Of a stretch of 25,798 nucleotides of DNA, positions 1 through 8,041 are shown one piece after another. Under the pieces are notes generated by a model. That model searched no databases, had not been told where the DNA came from, and saw only the letters and a program-made list of their open reading frames with translations. The position numbers were made by a program, and so were the translations under genes. Origin of the DNA: an uncultured bacterium. Lineage in GTDB: Bacteria > Hydrogenedentota > Hydrogenedentia > Hydrogenedentales > JAEUWI01. The DNA is taken from positions 1 to 25,798 of the forward strand of contig CALAXS010000503.1 of NCBI GenBank assembly GCA_937895305.1, given 5' to 3'. Numbering within the stretch: the stretch's first letter is position 1; the number at the start of each line of letters is the position of its first letter.

Positions 1-1211
1 AAGCGAAGGTTGGTGTACCCCCATGTAAAACGCACAATGGATATAATGATGAACAGTAAAATGCTCCAGAACAACACCCAGAAAAACAGGACGACACCTA
101 CGCGTTTATGTATATGATGTGGGTAGCCTTCCAGGCGATAACTATGCTGTGTGGTGCTGATAAACCGGATATCCTCATACATATCGTCGGGCATGAATTC
201 GCCATTTAGCGTGGTTAACACACAACCATCCCATAAATAGTCAGCAAGCCATGGGGCGTTGATTTTGGCGCGTTCGGATTCAATGTATTCATCCTGTTGC
301 TGAAAGGTATCAATATAGATTTGATCCATGTTCCATGTTTTTACCGCTTTGTCACCGACATAGTAGATACGCAACGCCATCTTGTTATCCGCGTAACGCG
401 TAAAACGCATGGGGTAAACCGCTACTCCCGTCGGAAAGGTGAGACTAAGGGGGGTTATGTCATGTGTAGTGCTCAACTGCCGTACGAGTTTGGCTGTAAC
501 GAAACACCAGTGGTTATCAATATAGTGCTGCGCCTCATATTCCATGGATTCATCCAGAGCCCGGTACCCATTGTTGCTGAGCCAATCGGAAAGGTCCAAC
601 GGATTAGTCGCTTTTAATACGCTCACTTCATAATCACCGATAATTTCTTGGGACAATACTGAAACCGTATCGGTCGAGCCAGCTGATTCGGTACCAATAT
701 ATCTGACTACGGGAGGACTAAATAAGACTCCAAAAAGAAAAAAAAGAACGAATAACACATACCCAACATCAGAAAAAATTTTCTTGTCGAAACGTACACG
801 CAACCAGTGGCAGATAGCCATAGCAGACAGGACAAGAATGAATAGAATTGCAGTGCGATAGCTTCCATGGTACTCATAGTCTATTGCGTATTTACTCGAA
901 TAGATGCGCTCGGAAAATCCTGCACGGAGGACCGTGAATAATGATTTGGGTACGGTCTTTATTTCCGTCGGTGGGTTGGGCACGGGGACTATCCAGCCGA
1001 AGCGGTCGCCTTCGCCGTCGATGCTGGAGGAGATGACGAGGGTCTCTATGCCGTCGCGATAGGTGATGAGGGCTTCCTGGTGGGGAATCTCGGGCAGTTT
1101 GGTGACGTAGCTGGGTGGGAATTTCATCCCGTCGGTATGGGCGGGGATGCAGGACAGTAAGCAAATCAGCAGTACGAGAACAAAGGTGCCAACAATAATG
1201 CGCTTATGCAT
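1..1211 (-). CDS. DUF2330 domain membrane protein, C-terminus cut by window edge
   Basis: Open frame from ATG at 1211 down to the left edge, 403 codons with no stop, so the 3' end is missing. The start follows GGGAGGGG about 8 nt upstream. Residues 5-21 form a signal peptide ending in an LLSC lipobox-like site. Residues 31-90 match the first half of DUF2330 (FPPSYVTKLPEIP, FGWIVPVPNPP) and residues 180-270 the second half (VSVLKATNPLDLSDWL, LSLTFPTGVAVYPMRF). Between them lie two hydrophobic helices (about 120-137 and 150-170), and another helix follows at 370-393. DUF2330 proteins are usually secreted or membrane-anchored and have no known biochemical function. The family call comes from recognising its motif pattern and is fairly firm; the function is unknown. 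The gene heads the left end, and a repeat-filled gap separates it from the gene behind it. Confidence 0.75.
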   Translation of the reverse strand, partial: MHKRIIVGTFVLVLLICLLSCIPAHTDGMKFPPSYVTKLPEIPHQEALITYRDGIETLVISSSIDGEGDRFGWIVPVPNPPTEIKTVPKSLFTVLRAGFSERIYSSKYAIDYEYHGSYRTAILFILVLSAMAICHWLRVRFDKKIFSDVGYVLFVLFFLFGVLFSPPVVRYIGTESAGSTDTVSVLSQEIIGDYEVSVLKATNPLDLSDWLSNNGYRALDESMEYEAQHYIDNHWCFVTAKLVRQLSTTHDITPLSLTFPTGVAVYPMRFTRYADNKMALRIYYVGDKAVKTWNMDQIYIDTFQQQDEYIESERAKINAPWLADYLWDGCVLTTLNGEFMPDDMYEDIRFISTTQHSYRLEGYPHHIHKRVGVVLFFWVLFWSILLFIIISIVRFTWGYTNLR

Positions 1212-1543
1212 GACGTATCCCCTCCCAGGGTTTCAGGCGTATGCCCTACTGCTATTATAGGAACGGGGTGGGCGGAATGGAAGTTGACGGCCCTTGCCGG
1301 GCGGACGACAAACAACGATGCTCCCGGTATGAGTTGGGAGTGGCGACGGGGAGATTCCTGCCTCCGCAGGAATGACAAGTTGTGGGAATATTCAGGGGAC
1401 TGTGATTATGTAGTTGTGCTTTAGGTTGAGCGCGCCTGTTATTACGGGGCAAAGGCCGTAGCACGACGGGCGATAGGGAACGAGTGAAACTCCCGTAATC
1501 CCCGATTGGTAGCTACCGACTGATACGTCTGGAGGATGGTCGC

Positions 1544-1599
1544 GGAGATCCCCGTCTGCACGGGGACGATACATTTATATATTTCCCGCAGGAATCTCC
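1544..1599 (+). repeat. Dispersed repeat unit, family 1, copy 1
   Basis: The unit begins GGAGATCCCCGTCTGCACGG, continues through an AT-rich core TTTATATATTTCCCGC and closes with AGGAATCTCC. The reverse complement of 18834-18895 has the same order of blocks with a few substitutions and a 6-base longer second hairpin. Both copies also lie near the sequence GATTGGTAGCTA (1504-1515 here; in the second copy directly abutting the unit). It is not coding and resembles a REP or MITE-like element. Confidence 0.6.
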
Positions 1600-1762
1600 A
1601 TGCCATCATGCCTGATTCAGGTCGGGACCGGGGGTAACGGGGGAAGGGATTAGATTAGTTCTTATTCTGGGTGACTACACTCCGTCTGTGGGCTGGGATA
1701 CCGCTGGGGGGCTTCCCAATCGAGTTGGGAATGACAGGGGGCTTGGGCATCGCAATGTGTTT

Positions 1763-1814
1763 CCGGGGCAGGAGCCCCGGTGTATGCGTTCCCAAGCTGG
1801 AGCTTGGGAACGAG
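1763..1814 (+). repeat. Double-hairpin dispersed repeat, family 2, copy 1
   Basis: Two adjacent perfect hairpins: CCGGGGC/GCCCCGG with loop AGGA, then TTCCCAAGCT/AGCTTGGGAA with loop GG, ending in CGAG. A second copy in the same orientation sits at 23430-23479. This copy ends 12 bases before the stop codon of the minus-strand PH-like gene, so it could also act as its transcript end, although no T-run follows. Confidence 0.7.
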
Positions 1815-1826
1815 AACAATTTATAT

Positions 1827-2144
1827 TCAGTGTTCAATCTCAACACCATAGGGCTGGAGGTGTTCCTGGATGTATTGTAAGTCGTAGTTATCGAATATCC
1901 CTATAGACACTTTCGTGCTTGGGGTTTTTAGTGTAACTATCTTTTGTTTTTTACGGGCAAAATTTATATCGGCCCATGCCATGGATTTATCTTTCCCAAA
2001 GAAACTGCGCCAATAGATGCCTTGATCGTCGTAAGCGCGTTGATAGCCCAAGTATATTAACCAAATAATAGTGCAGCCACAGGCAAACATTAACCCCCCC
2101 CATAGGAATACCAATAGCATTGATAACAATAGTAGTCGTGGCAT
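1827..2144 (-). CDS. C-terminal part of a frameshifted small membrane protein with PH-like domain
   Basis: This frame encodes a transmembrane segment (GGLMFACGCTIIWLIYLGY) followed by about 60 soluble residues beginning AYDDQGIYWRSFFGKDKSMAW. The soluble part has the look of a bacterial PH-like domain: alternating strands with the W-x-DI motif (WADINFARKK), then a C-terminal helix. The upstream frame at 1987-2298 runs into it at a run of eight G on the coding strand (plus-strand C run 2094-2101). Removing one G joins 68 residues of the upstream frame to 88 residues here, giving about 156 aa with two membrane helices. The in-frame ATG at 2144 has no Shine-Dalgarno, so separate translation is doubtful. 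The PH-like assignment is a guess from pattern; the split is directly visible. Confidence 0.55.
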   Translation of the reverse strand: MPRLLLLSMLLVFLWGGLMFACGCTIIWLIYLGYQRAYDDQGIYWRSFFGKDKSMAWADINFARKKQKIVTLKTPSTKVSIGIFDNYDLQYIQEHLQPYGVEIEH

Positions 2145-2298
2145 AATCGCCTGTTGGATTCTCCATAAAGAAACGGGTTAAATTTATTGAGTTGAACACC
2201 CCGGCAAACCCTTCCCAAAAAAAATAGAGCACCACCAGGAACATCATTATTTTATGGTGCACCTTTGGAAGGTATACGAACTTCTGCTTTGTGCTCAT
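1987..2298 (-). CDS. N-terminal part of the same frameshifted membrane protein
   Basis: Starts at ATG 2298, seven bases beyond the stop of the oxidoreductase at 2306, so the two are probably cotranscribed. Residues 1-68 (MSTKQKFVYLPKVHHKIMM, then a helix LVVLYFFWEGFAGVF and the start of a second helix TIVINAIGIPMGG) look genuine. After the G8 run the frame yields a basic, Leu/Arg/His-rich tail (STRLRRSRHLLAQFLWER) that is the out-of-frame reading of the PH-like part at 1827-2144. So this is the front half of one gene of about 156 codons broken by a one-base length change in the homopolymer. Causes could be sequencing error, recent decay, or slipped-strand phase variation. Confidence 0.55.
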   Translation of the reverse strand: MSTKQKFVYLPKVHHKIMMFLVVLYFFWEGFAGVFNSINLTRFFMENPTGDYATTTIVINAIGIPMGGVNVCLWLHYYLVNILGLSTRLRRSRHLLAQFLWER

Positions 2299-2305
2299 TA
2301 TCGCC

Positions 2306-3634
2306 CTAGCCCAGGCTATAGCCGTTCAGGTATTCGCGGGATACGAGTTCGTTGGCATCGGCGTCGTTGGTGACGGACATAGTGGCGGTGTCCCATTCGA
2401 TGGGGCTTTTGGCGCGGAGAGCGATGGTGCCGAGGAGGACCATCTCGGTGAGGCCTGCGGCGTAGTCGAAGTGGGAGGCGCAGGAGCCTTCACCCATGCA
2501 GGCCATGACCCAGTCGTAATGGTGTCCCTTGCTCTTGAAGGCTTTGATGGATTTATGTTCGTAGTTGTCGTGCTTGTCTTCGGGTATGAGCTGGGCGTTA
2601 TTGGAATAGGTGCCGGAGACCATCTTGCCTTTGGAACCGATAAAGAGGGAGCCACCTTCGTTGTCGCCAATGGGTCGTCCTTCTTCCAGTTCTTCGGGAC
2701 GTTCGGGCATGCTTCCGCCGTCGTGCCACACGAGTTTCACAGGGGGCATGTCGCCGCGCGCGGGAAATTCGTAGGTAATTTTGGTTTTCTTCTGGAAGGT
2801 CTCGCCGTTGAAGGGTTCTGCTTCGGCTGTAACACGGTCGGGATTACCGAGGTCGAGGGCATAGAACGGGGAGTCGAGGATGTGGCAGCCCATATCGCCG
2901 AGGGCGCCGGTCCCGAAGTCGGCCCAGCCGCGCCAACTGCGGGGGCAGTAGGCAGGGTTATAGGGACGCTTCGCCGCTGGTCCCAGCCAGAGATCCCAGT
3001 CGAGGGTCTTGGGTACGGGTGGTGTATCGGCGGGCCGTGGGATGCCCTGGGGCCAGGAAGGGCGATTGGTCCAACATTGGACTTCGCTGACGGTGCCGAT
3101 GGCGTCGAGTTCCATCCATTTTTTCAGGCGGTGTACGCCGGGGAAGGAGTGGCCCTGGTTCCCCATCTGGGTGACGACCCCGGTTTTCTTTGCCATGGCG
3201 CGGAGTGCGCGTACTTCGGCGATGTTGTGGGCCATGGGCTTTTCGACGTATACGTGTTTGCCCAGTTGCATGGCGGCCATGGCGGCCACGGCGTGCATGT
3301 GGTCGGGGCAGGCGACGACGACGGCATCGATGTTGTTTTGCTCTTTTTCGAGCATGATACGCCAGTCTCTATAGACGGTCGCTTCGGGCCAGCGCTGTTT
3401 TGCGAGAGCGCTGCGTTCATCATCCACATCGCACAGAGCGACGATATCCGCGAAGCGGCTCACCTGGCCCAGGTCGTGCATGGCCTGGCCCCCGGCACCG
3501 ACCCCGGCTACGCGCAACTTCTTGCTCGGTGCATCTGCACCAAAGAGTTTGTTGTGGGGCAGCAGGGTAAAGGCGGATGCTGCTGCAGCTGTGCTGAGAA
3601 AGGTTCGGCGGTTGAGGGTGGTTTTTTTAGCCAT
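2306..3634 (-). CDS. Secreted Gfo/Idh/MocA family oxidoreductase
   Basis: 442 aa. A twin-arginine signal (NRRTFLS, R9-R10, then an Ala-rich helix to about residue 33) indicates export of the folded, cofactor-loaded enzyme. The Rossmann domain follows: GVGAGG near 44-49, CPDHMH near 109-114, and the family's YVEKP motif at 129-133, whose Lys is normally catalytic. The C-terminal domain carries GALGDMGCHILD. Family members are NAD(P)-dependent dehydrogenases or hydrolases acting on sugars, inositols or glycosides; the substrate cannot be read from sequence. ATG at 3634 follows CAGGAG about 11 nt upstream. The split PH-like gene starts 7 bases downstream. A 511-codon frame on the opposite strand is a shadow of this gene. 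Confidence 0.88.
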   Translation of the reverse strand: MAKKTTLNRRTFLSTAAAASAFTLLPHNKLFGADAPSKKLRVAGVGAGGQAMHDLGQVSRFADIVALCDVDDERSALAKQRWPEATVYRDWRIMLEKEQNNIDAVVVACPDHMHAVAAMAAMQLGKHVYVEKPMAHNIAEVRALRAMAKKTGVVTQMGNQGHSFPGVHRLKKWMELDAIGTVSEVQCWTNRPSWPQGIPRPADTPPVPKTLDWDLWLGPAAKRPYNPAYCPRSWRGWADFGTGALGDMGCHILDSPFYALDLGNPDRVTAEAEPFNGETFQKKTKITYEFPARGDMPPVKLVWHDGGSMPERPEELEEGRPIGDNEGGSLFIGSKGKMVSGTYSNNAQLIPEDKHDNYEHKSIKAFKSKGHHYDWVMACMGEGSCASHFDYAAGLTEMVLLGTIALRAKSPIEWDTATMSVTNDADANELVSREYLNGYSLG

Positions 3635-3795
3635 GGTTATCTTGCTCCTGAATCGGTGTATTTCGATATTTCGTATAGACTGATTTGGCAGTATATGGGT
3701 TTCAGTGGCACTATACCAGTATGGCCTTGCGTTCTTTCGGGGAGCGTGGTAGCCTCGGTTATAAATAGTGGACGATACTGGGAGGTTTTTACAGT

Positions 3796-4890
3796 ATGGC
3801 TGAAATCGATAAATATTTTAAGTTGATGGCGGAGCATAACACGTCGGATTTGCATTATTGCACGGGGTGCAAGCCCATGTTCCGCAAGGATGGCTCAATT
3901 ATGCCGTTGAAGGCGGATGCAGACATCACGGCGGAGCAGGCGCGAAAAGTCCTGTTTGAAATCACGCCAGAGAAGAACCAAATTGAATTTGACCAGTGTC
4001 ATGACACGGACTTTGCTTATGAGCTGGAGGGGGTAGGGCGTTTCCGTGCGAATCTGTTTTTGGATCACAAGGGTATCTGCGGGGTGTTTCGTCTGATTCC
4101 TTCGGAGGTGTTGACCTTTGAGCAGTTGAAATCACCACCGGTATTGAAGCGTTTCTGCAAGCTGCATAAAGGGCTGGTGCTGGTGACGGGGCCGACGGGG
4201 AGTGGTAAGTCGACGACGTTGGCGGCCATGATAGATTTCATCAACAAGGGACGTTCGGATCATATTCTTACGATTGAGGACCCCATCGAGTTTGTCCATC
4301 AGAATCACGGGTGTCTGGTGAATCAGCGGGAGGTGCATAAGCACACGGATGGCTTTAAGCCTGCGCTGCGTGCGGCCTTGCGTGAGGATCCGGATATTGT
4401 GCTGGTGGGTGAAATGCGTGACCTGGAGACGACGCACATCGCCATCGAAACGGCGGAAACGGGGCACCTGGTTTTTGGTACCTTGCATACGACGACGGCC
4501 ATCTCGACAGTGGATAGACTTATTGATCAGTTCCCATCGAGTCAACAGTCGCAGATTCGGATGATGTTGTCCAATACATTGAAGGGTGTGATTGCCCAGA
4601 ACCTGTTGAAGAAGAAGGGCGGGGGCCGTGTCGCTGCATTGGAGGTCATGGTGGTGACCCAGGCCATCGCGTCGCTCATTCGTGATGCGAAGACCGCACA
4701 GATTATGTCGATTATGCAGACCGCGAAGAAGGACGGTATGACCTTGTTGAATGAGGAGCTGGTTCGTTTTGTGAAGGAGGATACGATTGAGGCGTCGGAG
4801 GCCTTTCTCAAGTGTACCGATAAGGATGGCTTGTTGAAGGGCTTTGAGTCTGCCGGGATTGAATTCGAGGCACCTGTAGAGGAAATCTAG
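3796..4890 (+). CDS. pilT: PilT/PilU-type type IV pilus retraction ATPase
   Basis: 364 aa, the usual PilT length. N-terminal PAS-like part with SDLH (17-20). The ATPase core has Walker A GPTGSGKST (132-140), Asp box ILTIEDPIEFVH (157-168), Walker B DPDIVLVGEMRD (198-209, Glu206) and His box GHLVFGTLHTTTA (223-235). The C-terminus has the PilT-like ASLIRDAKTAQI in place of the common AIRNLIRE. The family forms hexamers on the cytoplasmic face and powers pilus disassembly, giving twitching motility. ATG 3796 has GGGAGG about 10 nt upstream. It is a single gene between two oxidoreductases on the other strand, with no other pilus gene in view, so whether it acts in twitching or another secretion-type machine is open. 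Its stop overlaps the stop of the convergent gene in the tetramer CTAG. Confidence 0.88.
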   Translation: MAEIDKYFKLMAEHNTSDLHYCTGCKPMFRKDGSIMPLKADADITAEQARKVLFEITPEKNQIEFDQCHDTDFAYELEGVGRFRANLFLDHKGICGVFRLIPSEVLTFEQLKSPPVLKRFCKLHKGLVLVTGPTGSGKSTTLAAMIDFINKGRSDHILTIEDPIEFVHQNHGCLVNQREVHKHTDGFKPALRAALREDPDIVLVGEMRDLETTHIAIETAETGHLVFGTLHTTTAISTVDRLIDQFPSSQQSQIRMMLSNTLKGVIAQNLLKKKGGGRVAALEVMVVTQAIASLIRDAKTAQIMSIMQTAKKDGMTLLNEELVRFVKEDTIEASEAFLKCTDKDGLLKGFESAGIEFEAPVEEI

Positions 4891-6059
4891 GCTTCGCCCA
4901 TGGTACTGATCATGGCGCGGTGTGTGATGGTCGCGGCGAATGCCCCGGCTTCTACAGGGGCGATGGTAGTGCCCCGGCTGTGTATTGCATCAAAGAAGTT
5001 TTGCAGGTGGAGGGTGTTGTTAATGCCTTCCCCTTTGATTTCTTCTTTTATATCACCACGAATAATGGTGATGTCGGTCATGCCTTTCACCTCAATTGTA
5101 CCGCCTGAAAAGAGGTAGCGTTCCACCAGGCCGTAGTGACCGTTGGTGCTGGTGCAGGCAAAGTTAAACTGGAATTGTCCTGGGTATTCGATAAGAGCAC
5201 TGATAGTATCGGGGCAGGTGCGCCCGTCGTCGAAGAGGTAGATTCCGCCTGAAGCACTGATTCGTGTGGGGGTGGTCGCCCCGGTGACAAAGTGGCACAT
5301 ATCCAGGTGCTGGAGCATGAGATCGCCGAAGTATCCGTTTGAGTAGTTCCTGAATCTGCGCCATTTAAAATAGCGGACGGGGTCGTACTTGTAGCGTTGT
5401 GTATGGCGCAGGAAGGTTTTCCAGTGCACGTTGTTTTCATTGGCTTCTTCGGGCGGGGTTGCCGTAGCGAGGTTACGGCCTTTGTAGTGGCGGCTCACCT
5501 GAACGAGGGCAAGTTTGCCCAGCTCACCGGATTGTACGACTTCGCGAACTTTCTGATAAACGGGCTGACTTCGTAGCTGGGTACCGACCTGCAGGACGGT
5601 GCCTTTGTCTTTTGCGGCTTCCACCACGGCCTGAGACTCGGCTTCGGTGAGGGTCATGGGTTTTTCGACGTAGACATCGAGGCCTGCTTCTATGGCTTCG
5701 AGAATGGCCGGGGCGTGGATATGGTCGGGGGTGGCGATGACGACGGCATCGAGTTCTTCTCCGCTGATCATGCGCTCGAATTTAATGTAGTCGGTTACGG
5801 CGGGGTAGTGTTCTTTACACCAGACCACGGCGCGGGCACGCCATACATCGTAGGTGTCGGTGATGGAGACGACCTGCACACCCTTCATCTCCAGCGTATC
5901 CCGGAGCAGGGAGGAGCCACGGTTGCCTACGCCGATAAAGCCCAGACGCAGGGGACGGGGTGCATCTTGTGCTATACCGCCTTGTGCTGCGAGCAGGGCT
6001 GCGCTGGCCATAGCACTTTGACTAAAAAAGTGCCGTCGTGTTGTCAGGGGTGCCACCAT
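4887..6059 (-). CDS. Second secreted Gfo/Idh/MocA family oxidoreductase
   Basis: 390 aa. N-terminal twin-arginine motif TTRRHFF (R8-R9) with a hydrophobic stretch to about residue 30. Rossmann motif GVGNRG (43-48), ATPDHIHAP (109-117), catalytic motif YVEKPM (130-135), and in the C-terminal domain GDLMLQHLDMCHF. Probably a periplasmic NAD(P)-dependent sugar or cyclitol oxidoreductase with unknown substrate. It is clearly diverged from the other copy at 2306-3634 (different length and C-terminus), so it is not a recent duplicate. ATG 6059 is preceded by GGGAGA about 7 nt upstream. It lies 107 bases downstream of the six-gene glycan operon on the same strand, with no obvious terminator between, so some readthrough from that operon is possible. 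Confidence 0.87.
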   Translation of the reverse strand: MVAPLTTRRHFFSQSAMASAALLAAQGGIAQDAPRPLRLGFIGVGNRGSSLLRDTLEMKGVQVVSITDTYDVWRARAVVWCKEHYPAVTDYIKFERMISGEELDAVVIATPDHIHAPAILEAIEAGLDVYVEKPMTLTEAESQAVVEAAKDKGTVLQVGTQLRSQPVYQKVREVVQSGELGKLALVQVSRHYKGRNLATATPPEEANENNVHWKTFLRHTQRYKYDPVRYFKWRRFRNYSNGYFGDLMLQHLDMCHFVTGATTPTRISASGGIYLFDDGRTCPDTISALIEYPGQFQFNFACTSTNGHYGLVERYLFSGGTIEVKGMTDITIIRGDIKEEIKGEGINNTLHLQNFFDAIHSRGTTIAPVEAGAFAATITHRAMISTMGEA

Positions 6060-6166
6060 GACGGGTCTCCCGTTCTTTGTTCTCTACTCTACCATAATGA
6101 ATGGGTTTTGTGGGTACTTCAAGTATGTATACGCCTGGGGCCTTTCAAGTTTCCTGCGCGGTCTTC

Positions 6167-8041
6167 TTAAAGGGATGGGGGATCCACGTGGAGTATGAGG
6201 GTCTTCCCGCTGTCATGATGAATGGTGAGCCAGGGGCTTTGGCGGAGAATCTGGAGGATGGCGGGGTTGGCGGGTGCTGTTGCAGGGCTATAGATCCAAT
6301 CCACACAGCGGCGTTTTGCGATGTCTTTACGGGTTGCGTCGGGGGTGTCCGGGTTCCAGAAGGCGGCAACGTCGGTCTGAATTTCGTTGAAGGGGAGATC
6401 GCCGAGGTTCATGGCACCGGGTCCACCGATGATTCGTAGTCCTTCGTGTTGTGCGAGGATTTCGCCGAAGGCGATGGGTGACCAGGGTGGGGTGAGGACG
6501 TATCCGGGTTCCAGTCTGGTGATGGCTGTAGCGTCGGCCTGATTCATGTGGGCGTAGTGAAGGTACGCGAAGGCCTGGTCAGGGCCTTGTTTCCCGGCGT
6601 GGCCCTGGAAGAAGAGGCTGGCTACACCCAGGCCGATGACGCCGCAGGTGATCGTGAGGGTGAAACAGAGCCGTGAAAGGAGGGGGGGGAAGGTCGCGAG
6701 TCCGCAGGCGGTGAGAAGTGCCATGGGTATGGGCAGGAGGAGCATGAAGCGTTGGGGTGCAAAGCGGATGGTCCAGCCGTGCCCCCAGGCGGATAGGCTG
6801 ATGCAGAGGAGAACAAAAAACCAGCAGGTAAGCCAGAGGTAGATGGGGTTGGTCTTTACAGGAAGTTTGCGGGGTGGGCGCAGGGTGAGGAGAATGCCGG
6901 GGACCGCCCCGAGAAGTGCCCAGTCGGAAATGACGGTACCCGCTTTTACGTCGCCCCCGATGAGGAGGTTTCCCCAGTAGGCCTGGTAAGCGAGGTAGAG
7001 GATGAGGTAGGCGTGGAAATAGCCGAGGCCCGCGCCGATACAACCCCGAAGGAATGGGGGTGCTGCGAAGAGGATTCGGTAGAGGGTGTGAAGGAGTGGT
7101 GGCCAGAAAAAGAGGGTTGCAGTGAGGAAGGGGATGATGCCCATGATTTGCTGGCCCACGCTGTAGACGTTGTCGCTGTAGCTGGGGTGGTTGAGGAGGA
7201 TGGCATAAAACAGTACGCCCCCGGAGAAGCAGTAGAGGCCGTAGCTGAAAATGAGGGTGAAGCGTTCACGCCATGATTCCTCCGACACGATGAGGATGTA
7301 GAGGAGGCCCACACCCCAGAGGACGGGGCCAATGCGGATATTGATGAGGGTGCAGCAGAAGAGGAGGAAGCCGGAGAAGAAGAGGTGGGCACGGCAGCCC
7401 ATACGTTCGCTTTCGATGAAAGCGGTGAGGGATGCAATGCCGAGGGCCATGGGGATGGTGTAGTAGGCGCGGGGCATGAGAAGCAGGGGAGAGCGGTGTT
7501 GTCCTTCGATGAGATCGTAGGCGGCGAAACGGAGGAAGGCCTCCTGGAATTGGGGTGCCTGGTCGAGGCCCGTGGAGAGTGCGATAAGGTAGAGTATGCC
7601 CCCGAGACCACCACCAAGTGCGAATAGGTAGAAGGCGGTTTCTGCAAACACAGGCAGGATGAGTCTGAAGAATCGCCACACACAGAAGAGGTAGAGGGCA
7701 CCTGCGAGACCGTTGATGAGGCCGAGGGCGATGAAGGGGGTGATGCTGAGGATATTGGCCAGTTCGCCGAGGATGGCGTAGAGGAGGAAGATGGGTGCAG
7801 CGAAGTAGGTGAGTGAATAGGGTCCGGCCTCGGCTTCGCAGCTCACATAGGGCGAATACCCACCATTGCTAAAGGCTTGCATGGCAATGAGATGGTGGGC
7901 ACTGTCCCCTGTATGAACGCCCGTGGGGTGCATGCCTTCGGGGGGGGCTTCAAGAATCCAGAAATGGGTCAGGGGTTCCACCATGGCGAGAAGAAGGATG
8001 ACCATGAGAACGGTGGCGGGGGTACGGGGTAGGGTGGTCAT
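6167..8041 (-). CDS. GT-C-like polytopic membrane protein, paralog A
   Basis: 624 aa with roughly a dozen hydrophobic segments and a soluble C-terminal tail of about 130 residues. It shares an ordered motif set with the three other large proteins at 8038, 15308 and 18993: GVHTGD (41-46), SPY (63-65), ALGGGLGG (141-148), YDLIEG (175-180), PRAYYT (190-195), NIRIGP (234-239), YWGNLLIGGD (355-364), SDWALLG (372-378), SAWGHG (417-422), APQR (428-431). The architecture (early outer-face loop with an acidic residue, many helices, C-terminal soluble domain opening VLTP) resembles GT-C glycosyltransferases using lipid-linked sugars, but I cannot name a family. Its ATG overlaps the stop of paralog B (ATGA), with Shine-Dalgarno GGAGGGG inside B. 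It is the last gene of the operon. Confidence 0.72.
   Translation of the reverse strand: MTTLPRTPATVLMVILLLAMVEPLTHFWILEAPPEGMHPTGVHTGDSAHHLIAMQAFSNGGYSPYVSCEAEAGPYSLTYFAAPIFLLYAILGELANILSITPFIALGLINGLAGALYLFCVWRFFRLILPVFAETAFYLFALGGGLGGILYLIALSTGLDQAPQFQEAFLRFAAYDLIEGQHRSPLLLMPRAYYTIPMALGIASLTAFIESERMGCRAHLFFSGFLLFCCTLINIRIGPVLWGVGLLYILIVSEESWRERFTLIFSYGLYCFSGGVLFYAILLNHPSYSDNVYSVGQQIMGIIPFLTATLFFWPPLLHTLYRILFAAPPFLRGCIGAGLGYFHAYLILYLAYQAYWGNLLIGGDVKAGTVISDWALLGAVPGILLTLRPPRKLPVKTNPIYLWLTCWFFVLLCISLSAWGHGWTIRFAPQRFMLLLPIPMALLTACGLATFPPLLSRLCFTLTITCGVIGLGVASLFFQGHAGKQGPDQAFAYLHYAHMNQADATAITRLEPGYVLTPPWSPIAFGEILAQHEGLRIIGGPGAMNLGDLPFNEIQTDVAAFWNPDTPDATRKDIAKRRCVDWIYSPATAPANPAILQILRQSPWLTIHHDSGKTLILHVDPPSL

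Larger units (their letters stand above)
1212..1826. repeat. Gene-free gap filled with palindromic dispersed repeats
   Basis: No credible gene in about 615 bases. It holds several hairpin repeats. A dyad ATTCCTGC/GCAGGAAT followed by GACA lies at about 1353-1377. A unit shared with 18834-18895 lies at 1544-1599. A dyad TTCCCAA/TTGGGAA lies at about 1711-1730. A double hairpin shared with 23430-23479 lies at 1763-1814. Short open frames here translate to the repeat-type peptides often seen when REP-like elements are read as protein. The stretch just upstream of 1211 carries the Shine-Dalgarno of the DUF2330 gene. Confidence 0.7.

Noticed and set aside
892..1464. Several short frames upstream of and inside the DUF2330 gene
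   Set aside because: The frame at 892-1164 is an out-of-phase shadow of the DUF2330 coding sequence. Those at 1166-1464 read through hairpin repeats and give phrases such as SFLRRQESP and CHSCGGRNLP, typical of repeats misread as genes.
2291..3826. 511-codon open frame on the + strand over the first oxidoreductase
   Set aside because: It is antisense to a gene with clear twin-arginine, Rossmann and EKP motifs. Its translation is Gly/Ala/Val/His-rich with no family features, and it overlaps the start of the PilT gene.
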